Both the position numbers and the translations under genes were made by a program. From Pseudomonas sp. A-RE-19 (GTDB taxonomy: Bacteria; Pseudomonadota; Gammaproteobacteria; Pseudomonadales; Pseudomonadaceae), in NCBI RefSeq assembly GCF_019956555.1, contig NZ_JAHBDQ010000007.1:97840-161839 (forward strand): 64,000 bases of DNA, read 5' to 3'. Below the pieces are notes generated by a model. It was not told the origin of the DNA and made no database searches. It was given only the letters and a program-made list of their open reading frames with translations. Below, in pieces: positions 29,232 through 37,454 of this stretch. The stretch's first letter is position 1. Every line of letters starts with the position of its first letter.

Positions 29232-30443
29232 ATGAACGAACCATCAGCCGGCCCGCTGGCCTGGGTCAATGGCAGCGATGCCCCGGAAAAAACCGAAATC
29301 AACCTCGGCTTCATGGCCCTGAGTGACTGCGCCTCAGTGGTGGTCGCCGCCACCCAGGGCTTCGCCCAACCCTACGGGCTGACCCTGAATCTCAAGCGCC
29401 AGTCGTCGTGGGCCAACCTGCGCGACAAACTGGTCAGCGGCGAACTCGACGCCGCCCACAGCCTGTACGGCCTGATTTACGCCGTGCACCTGGGCATCGG
29501 CGGCGTAGCGTCCACCGACATGGCCGTGCTCATGGGCCTGAACCAGAACGGCCAGAGCATCAACCTCTCCCACGGTTTGCAGGCCCTGGGCGTGACCAGT
29601 CCTGAAGCATTGGACCGGCATGTGCACCAAAGTCGCCCAAAACTGACCTTTGCTCAGACATTTCCCACAGGCACCCACGCCATGTGGCTGTATTACTGGC
29701 TAGCAAGTCAGGGCATTCATCCGTTGCAGGATGTCGACAGCGTAGTGGTGCCGCCGCCACAAATGGTCGCGCACCTGCAAGCCGGGCGCATTGACGGTTT
29801 CTGCGTTGGCGAGCCGTGGGCTGCAAGTGCGGTGCAGCAGAATCTCGGGTTTACGATGGCCACCACCCAGACGATCTGGCCCGATCATCCGGAAAAAGTC
29901 CTCGGCTGCACCCGCGCCTTCGTCGAGCAATACCCCAACACCGCCCGGGCATTGGTGATGGCGATCCTCGAAGCCAGCCGATTCATAGAAGCCAGCCGCG
30001 AAAATCGCCGCAGCACCGCACAACTGTTGAGCGCCCCTCAATACCTGGATGCACCGCTCGATTGCATCGAGCCGCGCTTGCTCGGTGACTACGCCGACGG
30101 CCTGGGCAATCGCTGGCAAGACCCGCACGCCATGCGTTTCCACGGCGATGGCGAGGTCAATCTGCCGTATTTGTCCGACGGCATGTGGTTCATGACCCAG
30201 TTCCGGCGCTGGGGTTTACTGCGCGACGACCCGGATTACCTCGGCGTGGCCCGTCAGGTCCAGCAACTAGACTTATACCGTGAGGCCGCAGCCGCTGCCG
30301 GTGTGCCCGCCCGGAGCCAGGAAATGCGCAGCAGTCAACTGATCGACGGCAAAGTCTGGGACGGCTCGGACCCGGCCGGCTATGCCCGCAGCTTCACGCT
30401 GCACGCCTTGAGCGACAGCGCTCCCCTTCTCGCCAGCCGCTGA
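29232..30443 (+). CDS. nasS: Nitrate/nitrite sensor NasS
   Basis: 403 residues from the ATG at 29232, preceded by GGAAGG. NasS resembles the periplasmic nitrate-binding proteins NrtA/NasF (INLGFMALSDCASVVVAATQGFAQPYGLTLNLKRQSSWANLRDKLVSGELDAAH) but has no signal peptide, so it works in the cytoplasm as a nitrate/nitrite sensor. In the studied systems NasS holds NasT until nitrate or nitrite binds. The frame extends back to 29100, but that region is the RNA leader. It is followed after 15 bp by nasT, with which it forms an operon. The alternative, a transporter subunit, is unlikely, as no permease or ATPase genes lie nearby. Confidence 0.93.
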   Translation: MNEPSAGPLAWVNGSDAPEKTEINLGFMALSDCASVVVAATQGFAQPYGLTLNLKRQSSWANLRDKLVSGELDAAHSLYGLIYAVHLGIGGVASTDMAVLMGLNQNGQSINLSHGLQALGVTSPEALDRHVHQSRPKLTFAQTFPTGTHAMWLYYWLASQGIHPLQDVDSVVVPPPQMVAHLQAGRIDGFCVGEPWAASAVQQNLGFTMATTQTIWPDHPEKVLGCTRAFVEQYPNTARALVMAILEASRFIEASRENRRSTAQLLSAPQYLDAPLDCIEPRLLGDYADGLGNRWQDPHAMRFHGDGEVNLPYLSDGMWFMTQFRRWGLLRDDPDYLGVARQVQQLDLYREAAAAAGVPARSQEMRSSQLIDGKVWDGSDPAGYARSFTLHALSDSAPLLASR

Positions 30444-30458
30444 CAGGAGCCTACGAAT

Positions 30459-31034
30459 ATGTTGCGTATCCTGCTGATCAATGACACCGCGAAAAAGGTC
30501 GGGCGTCTGAAGGCGGCCCTGACCGAAGCCGGGTTCGAGGTTATCGATGAATCCGGCCTGACCATCGACCTGCCCGCGCGCGTCGAAACGGTGCGTCCGG
30601 ATGTAATCCTGATCGATACCGAGTCACCGAGCCGCGATGTGATGGAGCAAGTGGTGCTGGTGACCCGTGACCAACCACGGCCAATCGTGATGTTCACCGA
30701 CGAGCATGACCCCGATGTGATGCGCCGGGCGATCAAGTCCGGCGTCAGTGCCTACATCGTCGAAGGCATTCACGCACAACGCTTGCAGCCGATTCTCGAT
30801 GTAGCCATGGCGCGCTTTGAAAGCGACCAGGCGCTGCGCGCGCAACTGCATGCCCGCGACCAGCAACTGGCCGAGCGCAAGCGCATCGAGCTGGCCAAGG
30901 GACTGCTGATGAAGATGAAGGACTGCAACGAAGAAGAGGCCTACACCCTGATGCGCCGCCAAGCCATGAGCCGCCAGCAGAAGCTGATACAGGTGGCTGA
31001 GCAGATTATTGCCATGAGTGAGTTGTTGGGCTGA
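30459..31034 (+). CDS. nasT: ANTAR-domain transcription antiterminator NasT
   Basis: 191 residues. Residues 1-120 form a receiver-like domain (MLRILLINDTAKKVGRLKAALTEAGFEV). A coiled coil follows (about 120-140), then the RNA-binding ANTAR domain (RIELAKGLLMKMKDCNEEEAYTLMRRQAMSRQQKLIQVAEQIIAM, about 142-187). The receiver keeps the acid-rich start (ND) and DTESPS in place of a typical phosphoacceptor loop, consistent with control by NasS binding rather than by phosphorylation. Freed NasT binds paired hexaloop hairpins in mRNA leaders and prevents termination. Three such leaders occur in this window, at nasS, nasA and nirB. Confidence 0.95.
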   Translation: MLRILLINDTAKKVGRLKAALTEAGFEVIDESGLTIDLPARVETVRPDVILIDTESPSRDVMEQVVLVTRDQPRPIVMFTDEHDPDVMRRAIKSGVSAYIVEGIHAQRLQPILDVAMARFESDQALRAQLHARDQQLAERKRIELAKGLLMKMKDCNEEEAYTLMRRQAMSRQQKLIQVAEQIIAMSELLG

Positions 31035-31058
31035 AGCCTTGCGGAGCCTGTGCAGACG

Positions 31059-31150
31059 CCTTCGCGGGCAAGCCTCGCTCCTACGGGTTTGGTGGCGAGT
31101 TCAGATGTTGTAAACGACACAAAACCTGTAGGAGCGAGGCTTGCCCGCGA
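31059..31150. repeat. REP doublet between nasT and the nasA promoter
   Basis: TTCGCGGGCAAGCCTCGCTC-CTACGGG and its inverted copy end 26 bp upstream of the -24 element of nasA. It probably ends the nasST transcript and displaces any upstream activator site towards nasT. Confidence 0.92.
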
Positions 31151-31174
31151 ATGGCCACACCGCGATCTCACGTG

Positions 31175-31191
31175 TTGGCACAAATCTCGCT
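31175..31191 (+). promoter_or_regulatory. Sigma54-type (-24/-12) promoter of nasA
   Basis: TTGGCACAAATCTCGCT has GG at 31177-31178 and GC at 31189-31190, exactly 10 bp apart. The predicted start is near 31202, 6 nt before the first leader hairpin. Confidence 0.65.
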
Positions 31192-31207
31192 AAGTAAATC
31201 ACTACAA

Positions 31208-31293
31208 GGTAACCAACGGCGGTTGCCCCACCTACGACAAAGACGTCGCTCACCTCATTCGCCTCCTGGCGGATCGGGTAGCGGCGTTTTTCC
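31208..31293 (+). promoter_or_regulatory. ANTAR/NasT-responsive leader and terminator of nasA
   Basis: P1: GGTAACC/GGTTGCC (7 bp) with hexaloop AACGGC (31215-31220). P2: CGAC/GTCG with hexaloop AAAGAC (31239-31244). Both loops have A1 and G4. The terminator pairs ACGTCGCT (31243-31250) with AGCGGCGT (31280-31287), one G-U pair, followed by TTTTT. P2 and the terminator share 31243-31248. The linker between P1 and P2 is 7 nt. Confidence 0.72.
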
Positions 31294-31393
31294 GTTTTGG
31301 CCCCAGAGACCGGGGCTGGTGGTGCGGCCGTTGCGGCGCCCCACCTGCAAGCTCATGACTCCTTCTTGATACGCCTGACAGCTGAGGTGCGCG

Positions 31394-32605
31394 ATGAATT
31401 CAAGCTTCTGGAAATCCGGCCATACCCCGACACTGTTCGCAGCCTTCCTCTATTTCGATCTGAGCTTCATGGTCTGGTACCTGCTCGGCCCTTTGGCGGT
31501 GCAGATCGCCGCTGACTTGCACCTGACCACTCAACAGCGCGGGCTGGTGGTGGCCACGCCAATTCTGGCCGGGGCCGTATTACGCTTTGCGATGGGCATG
31601 CTGGCTGATCGTCTGTCGCCAAAAACCGCCGGGATCATCGGCCAGGTGATCGTTATCTGCGCCCTGTTCGTCGCCTGGAAAGTCGGCATCCACAGTTACG
31701 AGCAGGCGTTGTTGCTGGGCCTGTTCCTCGGCATGGCCGGTGCGTCCTTCGCCGTCGCCCTGCCGCTGGCCTCGCAATGGTATCCGCCTCAGCACCAAGG
31801 TAAAGCCATGGGCATCGCCGGTGCCGGCAACTCGGGCACCGTGCTCGCCGCGCTGATTGCCCCGGTGCTGGCCGCCATGTTTGGCTGGAGCAACGTGTTC
31901 GGCTTCGCCCTGATCCCGCTGATCCTGACCCTGATCGTCTTCGCCTGGCTGGCCAAGAATGCACCTGAACGCCCGAAAGCCAAGTCCATGACTGACTACT
32001 TCAAGGCCCTGGGTGACCGCGACAGCTGGTGGTTCATGTTTTTCTACAGCGTGACCTTCGGTGGCTTCATCGGCCTGGCCAGCGCCCTGCCCGGCTACTT
32101 CAACGACCAATACGGCCTGAGCCCGGTGACCGCCGGCTACTACACTGCAGCATGCGTATTTGGTGGCAGCCTGATGCGTCCGTTGGGCGGCGCGCTGGCG
32201 GATCGCTTCGGCGGGATTCGCACCTTGCTGGCGATGTACACCGTGGCAGCGACCTGCATTGCGGTAGTGGGTTTCAATCTGCCTAACTCCTACGCAGCGT
32301 TGGCGCTTTTCGTCTGCTCCATGCTCGGTTTGGGTGCAGGCAACGGTGCCGTATTCCAGTTGGTCCCGCAGCGTTTTCGTCGGGAGATCGGTGTGATGAC
32401 CGGGTTGATCGGCATGGCCGGTGGCATCGGTGGCTTTGCACTGGCGGCCGGCATGGGCGCGATCAAGCAAAGCACTGGCAGCTATCAAATGGCCTTGTGG
32501 TTGTTTGCCAGCCTCGGCGTGCTCGCCTGGTTCGGTCTGCACGGTGTGAAACGTCGCTGGAGAACCACTTGGGGTTCGGCAGCCGTCACCGCTGCTCGAG
32601 TGTGA
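31394..32605 (+). CDS. nasA: Assimilatory nitrate transporter NasA (NarK/NNP family, MFS)
   Basis: 403 residues with about 12 membrane helices. Nitrate/nitrite porter of the NNP group of major facilitators. Family signatures are seen: LSFMVWYLLGPLAVQIAADLHLT at the first helix, the nitrate signature region AGAGNSGTVLAALIAPVLAAMFGWSNVFG, the arginine-bearing helix ILAGAVLRFAMGMLADRLSPKTAG, and GAGNGAVFQLVPQRFRREIGVMTGLIGMAGGIGGF in helix 10. GAGG lies 6 nt before the ATG at 31394. It sits downstream of a NasT-type leader, and 7 bp before the kinase gene, so the two are cotranscribed. Confidence 0.95.
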   Translation: MNSSFWKSGHTPTLFAAFLYFDLSFMVWYLLGPLAVQIAADLHLTTQQRGLVVATPILAGAVLRFAMGMLADRLSPKTAGIIGQVIVICALFVAWKVGIHSYEQALLLGLFLGMAGASFAVALPLASQWYPPQHQGKAMGIAGAGNSGTVLAALIAPVLAAMFGWSNVFGFALIPLILTLIVFAWLAKNAPERPKAKSMTDYFKALGDRDSWWFMFFYSVTFGGFIGLASALPGYFNDQYGLSPVTAGYYTAACVFGGSLMRPLGGALADRFGGIRTLLAMYTVAATCIAVVGFNLPNSYAALALFVCSMLGLGAGNGAVFQLVPQRFRREIGVMTGLIGMAGGIGGFALAAGMGAIKQSTGSYQMALWLFASLGVLAWFGLHGVKRRWRTTWGSAAVTAARV

Positions 32606-32612
32606 GGGCTGA

Positions 32613-34283
32613 ATGAGCCTGCAACTGAGTTTTGCCGAACACAGCGCCATCGGGCCTCGCGAAGAGAACCAGGACGCTCTGCGCCTGGTCACTCCGGCCC
32701 CGGCGCTGGCGGCGAGCAAGGGTTACCTGTTCGCCATCGCCGACGGCGTCAGCCAATGCGCCGATGGCGGTCTTGCGGCCCGTTCGACCTTGCAGGCCTT
32801 GGCGCTGGACTATTACGCCACCCCGGAAACCTGGGGCGTCGCCCAGGCATTGGACCGTCTGCTACTGGCGCAAAATCGTTGGTTACAGGCTAACGGTGGC
32901 GGGCAACCGCTGCTGACCACCGTCAGTGCCTTGGTGATGCGCGGCAGGCGTTTCACCCTGGCGCATGTCGGTGATTGCCGGGTTTACCGCTGGCACGCCG
33001 ACACGCTGCAACGGGTGAGCGAGGATCACGTCTGGGACCAGCCGGGCATGCAGCATGTGCTCAAGCGGGCCTTGGGGCTGGATCAACATCTGGTGCTGGA
33101 CTTTCTCGATGGCGAACTGCGCCTGAATGAGAGTTTCGTGCTGCTCAGCGATGGCATCTGGGCCGTGCTGGGCGACACGGCCATTGCGGGCATTTTGCGT
33201 GATCAGCCTGACCTGGACAGTGCCGCGCAGACCTTGGTCAGCGCCGCGCACCTGGCCGGCAGTCAGGACAACGCCAGCGCCCTGCTGGTGCGGGTCGATG
33301 CCCTCGGTGAAACCAGCATCGGCGATGCCCTGATTCATCTGCAGCAATGGCCACTCCCGCCAGCGTTGAAACCGGGCCAGGCCTTCGAAGGCTGGCAGGT
33401 CGAGGGGATCCTCGGCCAGAGCCAGCAATCGCTGCTTTATCGAGTACGCGACGCCCAACAACAGCCCTGGCTGCTGAAAACCTTACCTGCTGCACTCCAT
33501 GACGATCACCTGGCCGGGCAGGCATTGTTGTCGGAGGAATGGTTTCTCAAGCGTGTGGCCGGGCGGCATTTTCCCGAAGTCCATGCCGCCAGTCAGCGTC
33601 AGCATTTGTACTACGTGATGCGTGAATATTCCGGGTCTACCCTGGCGGAGCTGCATGAGCGTGTCGCAACGCTGCCCTTGGCTCAATGGCAGGATCTGGC
33701 TGAACGCCTGCTGCGGGCCGTCGGCATACTGCATCGACGGCAGATTCTGCATCGCGATATCAAACCGGAGAACCTGCTGCTGGGGGACGACGGCGAGCTG
33801 CGCCTGCTGGATTTCGGCCTCGCCTACTGCCCCGGCCTGTCTGAAGATCAAGCTTTCGCCCTGCCCGGAACGCCCAGCTATATCGCGCCGGAAGCCTTTC
33901 GAGGTGACCCGCCAACACCGCAACAGGATTTGTATGCGGTCGGCGTGACCTTGTATTACCTGCTGACCGGGCATTATCCCTACGGCGAAATCGAAGCGTT
34001 CCAGCGCCCACGGTTTGGTGTGCCTGTCAGCGCCAGTCGCTACCGACCCGACTTGCCGGAGTGGATCGCGCAAAGCCTGGAGCGCGCAGTGGCGGCAGCT
34101 CCGGATCAGCGCTTTGAAACGGCGGAAGAATGGTTGCTGCTACTGGAACAGGGAGAACGACGCAGTTTGAGCGTGCGCCCCAGACCGTTGCTGGAGCGCG
34201 AACCGTTGAAAGTCTGGCGGACGTTGGCGCTGGTGTCGTTGCTGGTGAATCTGGTGCTGCTGTTTTTGCTGTTTCATGGTTGA
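32613..34283 (+). CDS. PP2C phosphatase - Ser/Thr kinase fusion protein, membrane-anchored
   Basis: 556 residues. Residues 1-230 form a PP2C-type phosphatase (EENQDAL, 17-23; FAIADGVS, 40-47; LAHVGDCRVYR, 117-126; SLDGIW-like LLSDGIW, 178-183; SQDNASALL, 217-225). Residues about 260-515 are a Hanks-type kinase: invariant lysine in LLKTL (K289), HRDIKPENLLL (catalytic D382), DFG (400-402), GTPSYIAPE (419-426). The glycine loop is degenerate (ILGQSQQSLLYRV). A single C-terminal membrane helix (VWRTLALVSLLVNLVLLFLLF, 534-554) anchors it facing the cytoplasm. It is the second gene of the nasA transcript. Targets are unknown; the fusion of opposing activities suggests a self-limiting switch on nitrate uptake or reduction. 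Confidence 0.93.
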   Translation: MSLQLSFAEHSAIGPREENQDALRLVTPAPALAASKGYLFAIADGVSQCADGGLAARSTLQALALDYYATPETWGVAQALDRLLLAQNRWLQANGGGQPLLTTVSALVMRGRRFTLAHVGDCRVYRWHADTLQRVSEDHVWDQPGMQHVLKRALGLDQHLVLDFLDGELRLNESFVLLSDGIWAVLGDTAIAGILRDQPDLDSAAQTLVSAAHLAGSQDNASALLVRVDALGETSIGDALIHLQQWPLPPALKPGQAFEGWQVEGILGQSQQSLLYRVRDAQQQPWLLKTLPAALHDDHLAGQALLSEEWFLKRVAGRHFPEVHAASQRQHLYYVMREYSGSTLAELHERVATLPLAQWQDLAERLLRAVGILHRRQILHRDIKPENLLLGDDGELRLLDFGLAYCPGLSEDQAFALPGTPSYIAPEAFRGDPPTPQQDLYAVGVTLYYLLTGHYPYGEIEAFQRPRFGVPVSASRYRPDLPEWIAQSLERAVAAAPDQRFETAEEWLLLLEQGERRSLSVRPRPLLEREPLKVWRTLALVSLLVNLVLLFLLFHG

Positions 34284-34299
34284 GTTTTTCACTGCCCCC

Positions 34300-34384
34300 A
34301 AAAGATCAAAAGATCGCAGCCTGCGAAAGCGCCTACAGGTGCCCACGATCTCCCGCAGGAGCTGCCGCAGGCTGCGATCTTTTG
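34300..34384. repeat. REP doublet between the kinase gene and the nirB promoter
   Basis: AAAGATCGCAGCCTGCGAAAGCGCCTACAG and an inverted AGGAGCTGCCGCAGGCTGCGATCTTTT. One arm has diverged (GCGAAAGCGCC for GCGGCAGCTCC). Confidence 0.88.
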
Positions 34385-34411
34385 ACTTTTCTGCTTCAAA
34401 ACCGTGCATGG

Positions 34412-34427
34412 CGCATTGAACCGGTGC
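34412..34427. promoter_or_regulatory. Possible NtrC-type site upstream of nirB
   Basis: The right half GGTGCA matches the NtrC half-site exactly, while the left half, 5 bp away, matches at only three positions. It lies 57 bp upstream of the -24 element, closer than usual. This is a weak call, listed because the promoter below needs an activator. Confidence 0.2.
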
Positions 34428-34481
34428 ATGCAAACACCCTCCTCCCACGCTGAGAGCCCATAAATCCGGCATTTGTGCGAC

Positions 34482-34499
34482 TTGGCACAACCACTGCAT
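34482..34499 (+). promoter_or_regulatory. Sigma54-type (-24/-12) promoter of nirB
   Basis: TTGGCACAACCACTGCAT has GG at 34484-34485 and GC at 34496-34497, exactly 10 bp apart, and TGCA at -12. Predicted start is near 34509. Confidence 0.7.
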
Positions 34500-34526
34500 T
34501 ACCTTTCCCAACATACATAAAGCCCG

Positions 34527-34614
34527 GCCTTCAACGTAGAAGGCTGCGCTGCCCGAGAGAACGGGACAAGGACAAAGGCGTCCTCGCTAGTTAGCTAGCG
34601 GGACGCCTTTTTTT
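34527..34614 (+). promoter_or_regulatory. ANTAR/NasT-responsive leader and terminator of nirBD-nasC-cobA (three hexaloops)
   Basis: Hairpin A: GCCTTC/GAAGGC, loop AACGTA (34533-34538). Hairpin B: CCCG/CGGG, loop AGAGAA (34556-34561). Hairpin C: AGGAC/GTCCT, loop AAAGGC (34574-34579). All three 6-nt loops have A1 and G4. The terminator pairs AAAGGCGTCC (34574-34583) with GGACGCCTTT (34601-34610), has an inner CGCTAG/CTAGCG stem, and ends in seven Ts. C and the terminator share 34574-34583. Antitermination at the nirB operon of P. aeruginosa is established; the extra hairpin A is unusual. Confidence 0.85.
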
Positions 34615-34686
34615 GTTTGCGCAAAATTTTGTCGAGCAAGGCCTGAATGCCCTGATGAGGCCAGCCCGAGCTCCCCGGAGAACCTG

Positions 34687-37140
34687 ATGAAAAAACTAAA
34701 ACTGGTGATGATCGGCAACGGCATGGCCGGGGTTCGCACCCTGGAAGAACTGCTCAAACTGAGTAATGAGCTGTACGACATCACGGTCTTCGGCGCCGAA
34801 CCCCATACCAACTACAACCGCATCCTGCTGTCGCCTGTATTGGCCGGCGAACAGACGTTCGAAGAGATCGTGCTCAACGATCTGGACTGGTACCTGGAAA
34901 ACAACATCAAGCTGCTGCTCAACCGCAAAGTGGTGGAGATCGACCGGGTCAAACGCCGGGTCATCGCCGAAGACGGCACCGAGGCCGAATACGACCGCCT
35001 GCTGATCGCTACCGGCTCGACCCCGTTCATCCTGCCGATCCCCGGCAATACCCTGCAGGGCGTGATCGGCTACCGCGACATTGCCGACACCCAGGCGATG
35101 ATCGACACCGCCAAGACCCACAAGCACGCCGTGGTCATCGGCGGCGGCCTGCTGGGTCTTGAAGCCGCCAACGGCCTGATGCTGCGCGGCATGCACGTCA
35201 CCGTGGTGCACATCGGCGAATGGCTGCTGGAACGGCAACTGGATAAAACCAGCGGCCAACTCCTGCAAACCGCCCTGGAAGCCCGCGGCCTGCATTTCCG
35301 CCTGTGCGAACAGACCCAGGCCCTGCACGACGCCGGCAATGGCCGGGTCGGCTCAGTGCAGTTCAAGAACGGCGACATCATCCCCGCCGACCTGGTGGTG
35401 ATGGCCGCTGGCATTCGCCCCAACACCGAACTCGCGGAGAAATCCGGCATCCCTTGCAACCGCGGGATTCTGGTCAACGACACGATGCAAACCTACGACC
35501 CTCGGGTCTACGCCATCGGCGAATGCGCCAGCCACCGTGGCATTGCCTACGGCCTGGTCGCGCCACTGTTCGAACAAGCCAAGGTGTGCGCCAACCACCT
35601 CGCTCAATTGGGCTTCGCCACCTACAAGGGCTCGGTGACGTCGACCAAATTGAAAGTCACCGGTATCGACCTGTTTTCCGCCGGCGACTTCATGGGTGGC
35701 GAAGGCACCGAAACCATCACCCTTTCCGACCCGATCGGTGGGGTCTACAAAAAACTGGTGATCAAGGATGACGTGCTGGTCGGGGCCTGTCTGTACGGCG
35801 ATACGGCAGATGGTGGTTGGTATTTCCGGCAGATCCGTGAGAACCATGGCATCGGCGAGATCCGCGATCACCTGATGTTCGGCGAAAACGCCCTCGGCGA
35901 CGTAGGACATCAAGGTCAGGACAAAGCCATGAGCATGGCCGACACCGCCGAAGTCTGCGGCTGCAATGGCGTGTGCAAAGGCACCATCGTCAAAGCCATT
36001 CAGGAACACGGTCTGTTCAGCGTCGATGACGTGAAGAAACACACCAAGGCCGCCAGTTCTTGTGGCTCTTGCGCCGGCCTCGTCGAGCAGATTCTGATCA
36101 ACACTGTGGGCGGCGCGGCGGACGTCAAACCGAAGAGCGAAAAAGCCATCTGCGGTTGCAGCGACCTCAACCACGGGCAAATTCGCCAAGCCATCCGCGA
36201 CCAGCACCTGCTGACCATCGCCGGCACCATGAGCTACCTGAACTGGCGCACCCCGAACGGTTGTGCCACCTGCCGCCCGGCGCTCAACTATTACCTGATC
36301 TCCACCTGGCCGGGCGAAGCCAAGGATGATCCGCAATCGCGCCTGATCAACGAACGTGCCCACGCCAACATTCAGAAAGACGGCACTTACTCTGTAGTCC
36401 CGCGGATGTGGGGCGGTGTGACCAATCCTTCGGAGCTGCGGCGCATCGCCGACGTGGCCGACAAATACAACGTGCCGATGGTCAAGGTCACCGGCGGCCA
36501 GCGCATCGACTTGCTGGGGATCAAAAAACAGGACCTGCCTGGCGTCTGGAAGGATCTGGATATGCCATCCGGCCACGCCTACGGCAAATCCATCCGCACG
36601 GTGAAAACCTGCGTCGGCAGCGAGTTCTGCCGCTTCGGCACCCAGAACTCCACGCAACTGGGCATCGAGCTCGAACACGACCTGTTCAACATGTGGTCGC
36701 CGCACAAAGTGAAACTGGCCGTCTCCGGTTGCCCACGCAACTGCTCGGAAGCGGGAATCAAGGATGTCGGCATTATCGGCGTGGATTCCGGCTGGGAGAT
36801 GTACATCGGCGGCAACGGCGGGATCAAAACTGAAGTCGCAGAGTTCTTCGTCAAACTGAAAACCGCCGAAGAAGTACGCGAATACAACGGCGCGTTCCTG
36901 CAGCTGTATCGCGAAGAAGCCTTCTACCTTGAGCGCACCGTGCACTACCTGCAACGGGTCGGCATGGAACACATCAAGAAAGCCGTGCTGGAAGACCCGG
37001 AACGGCGCAAGGCATTAAACGATCGCCTGCAATTTTCCCTGTCGTTCGAACAGGACCCCTGGAAGGAACGCCTCGAACAGCCGCTGCTGAAAAAAGAATT
37101 TGAGGTCATTCCCGTGAAGAACCTGGAGGTGTCGGTATGA
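34687..37140 (+). CDS. nirB: Assimilatory nitrite reductase, large subunit NirB
   Basis: 817 residues. Reduces nitrite to ammonia with NAD(P)H using FAD, Fe-S and siroheme. The N-terminal FAD/NAD(P) domains have MIGNGMAGVRTLEEL and VVIGGGLLGLEAANGL, with VYAIGECASHRG near the FAD end. Two BFD-type [2Fe-2S] cysteine clusters follow (CGCNGVCKG...SSCGSCAGLV and CGCSDLNHGQ...CATCRPALN). The siroheme/[4Fe-4S] domain has C642, C648 (TCVGSEFC) and C682, C686 (SGCPRNC). Start ATG 34687. It overlaps nirD by 4 nt (ATGA). First gene of the antitermination-controlled operon. Confidence 0.97.
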   Translation: MKKLKLVMIGNGMAGVRTLEELLKLSNELYDITVFGAEPHTNYNRILLSPVLAGEQTFEEIVLNDLDWYLENNIKLLLNRKVVEIDRVKRRVIAEDGTEAEYDRLLIATGSTPFILPIPGNTLQGVIGYRDIADTQAMIDTAKTHKHAVVIGGGLLGLEAANGLMLRGMHVTVVHIGEWLLERQLDKTSGQLLQTALEARGLHFRLCEQTQALHDAGNGRVGSVQFKNGDIIPADLVVMAAGIRPNTELAEKSGIPCNRGILVNDTMQTYDPRVYAIGECASHRGIAYGLVAPLFEQAKVCANHLAQLGFATYKGSVTSTKLKVTGIDLFSAGDFMGGEGTETITLSDPIGGVYKKLVIKDDVLVGACLYGDTADGGWYFRQIRENHGIGEIRDHLMFGENALGDVGHQGQDKAMSMADTAEVCGCNGVCKGTIVKAIQEHGLFSVDDVKKHTKAASSCGSCAGLVEQILINTVGGAADVKPKSEKAICGCSDLNHGQIRQAIRDQHLLTIAGTMSYLNWRTPNGCATCRPALNYYLISTWPGEAKDDPQSRLINERAHANIQKDGTYSVVPRMWGGVTNPSELRRIADVADKYNVPMVKVTGGQRIDLLGIKKQDLPGVWKDLDMPSGHAYGKSIRTVKTCVGSEFCRFGTQNSTQLGIELEHDLFNMWSPHKVKLAVSGCPRNCSEAGIKDVGIIGVDSGWEMYIGGNGGIKTEVAEFFVKLKTAEEVREYNGAFLQLYREEAFYLERTVHYLQRVGMEHIKKAVLEDPERRKALNDRLQFSLSFEQDPWKERLEQPLLKKEFEVIPVKNLEVSV

Positions 37141-37454
37141 ACTGGCTGGATATCTGCGCACTGGAAGAGATCAACACCCTTGGCTCGCGGATCATCGCCG
37201 GCCCGAAAGGCGACATCGCGATTTTTCGTACAAGCGACGATGAGGTTTTCGCCCTCGACGACCGCTGTCCGCACAAGGGCGGGCCGCTGTCTCAGGGTTT
37301 GATCTACGGCAAGCGGGTGGCCTGCCCGCTGCACAACTGGCAGATCGATCTGGAAACCGGCGAAGCCCAGGCCCCGGATGTCGGCTGCGCCCACCATCAC
37401 TCGGCACGGGTCGAGAACGGCCGGGTGCTGCTGGCCCTGCGGGAAGCAAGCTGA
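37137..37454 (+). CDS. nirD: Nitrite reductase small subunit NirD, Rieske type
   Basis: 105 residues. Partner of NirB. It has a complete Rieske [2Fe-2S] site: C44-P-H46 and C63-P-L-H66 (RCPHKGGPLSQGLIYGKRVACPLHNWQIDLETGEA). E. coli NirD has a Rieske fold but lacks these ligands, so this version should carry a cluster and take part in electron transfer. It overlaps nirB by 4 nt and nasC by 1 nt (TGATG), so the three are translationally coupled. Confidence 0.95.
   Translation: MNWLDICALEEINTLGSRIIAGPKGDIAIFRTSDDEVFALDDRCPHKGGPLSQGLIYGKRVACPLHNWQIDLETGEAQAPDVGCAHHHSARVENGRVLLALREAS

Noticed and set aside
31296..31316. GCCCC/GGGGC hairpin after the nasA terminator as a third hexaloop
   Set aside because: The loop AGAGACC is 7 nt with the best pairing, so it does not fit the ANTAR pattern.
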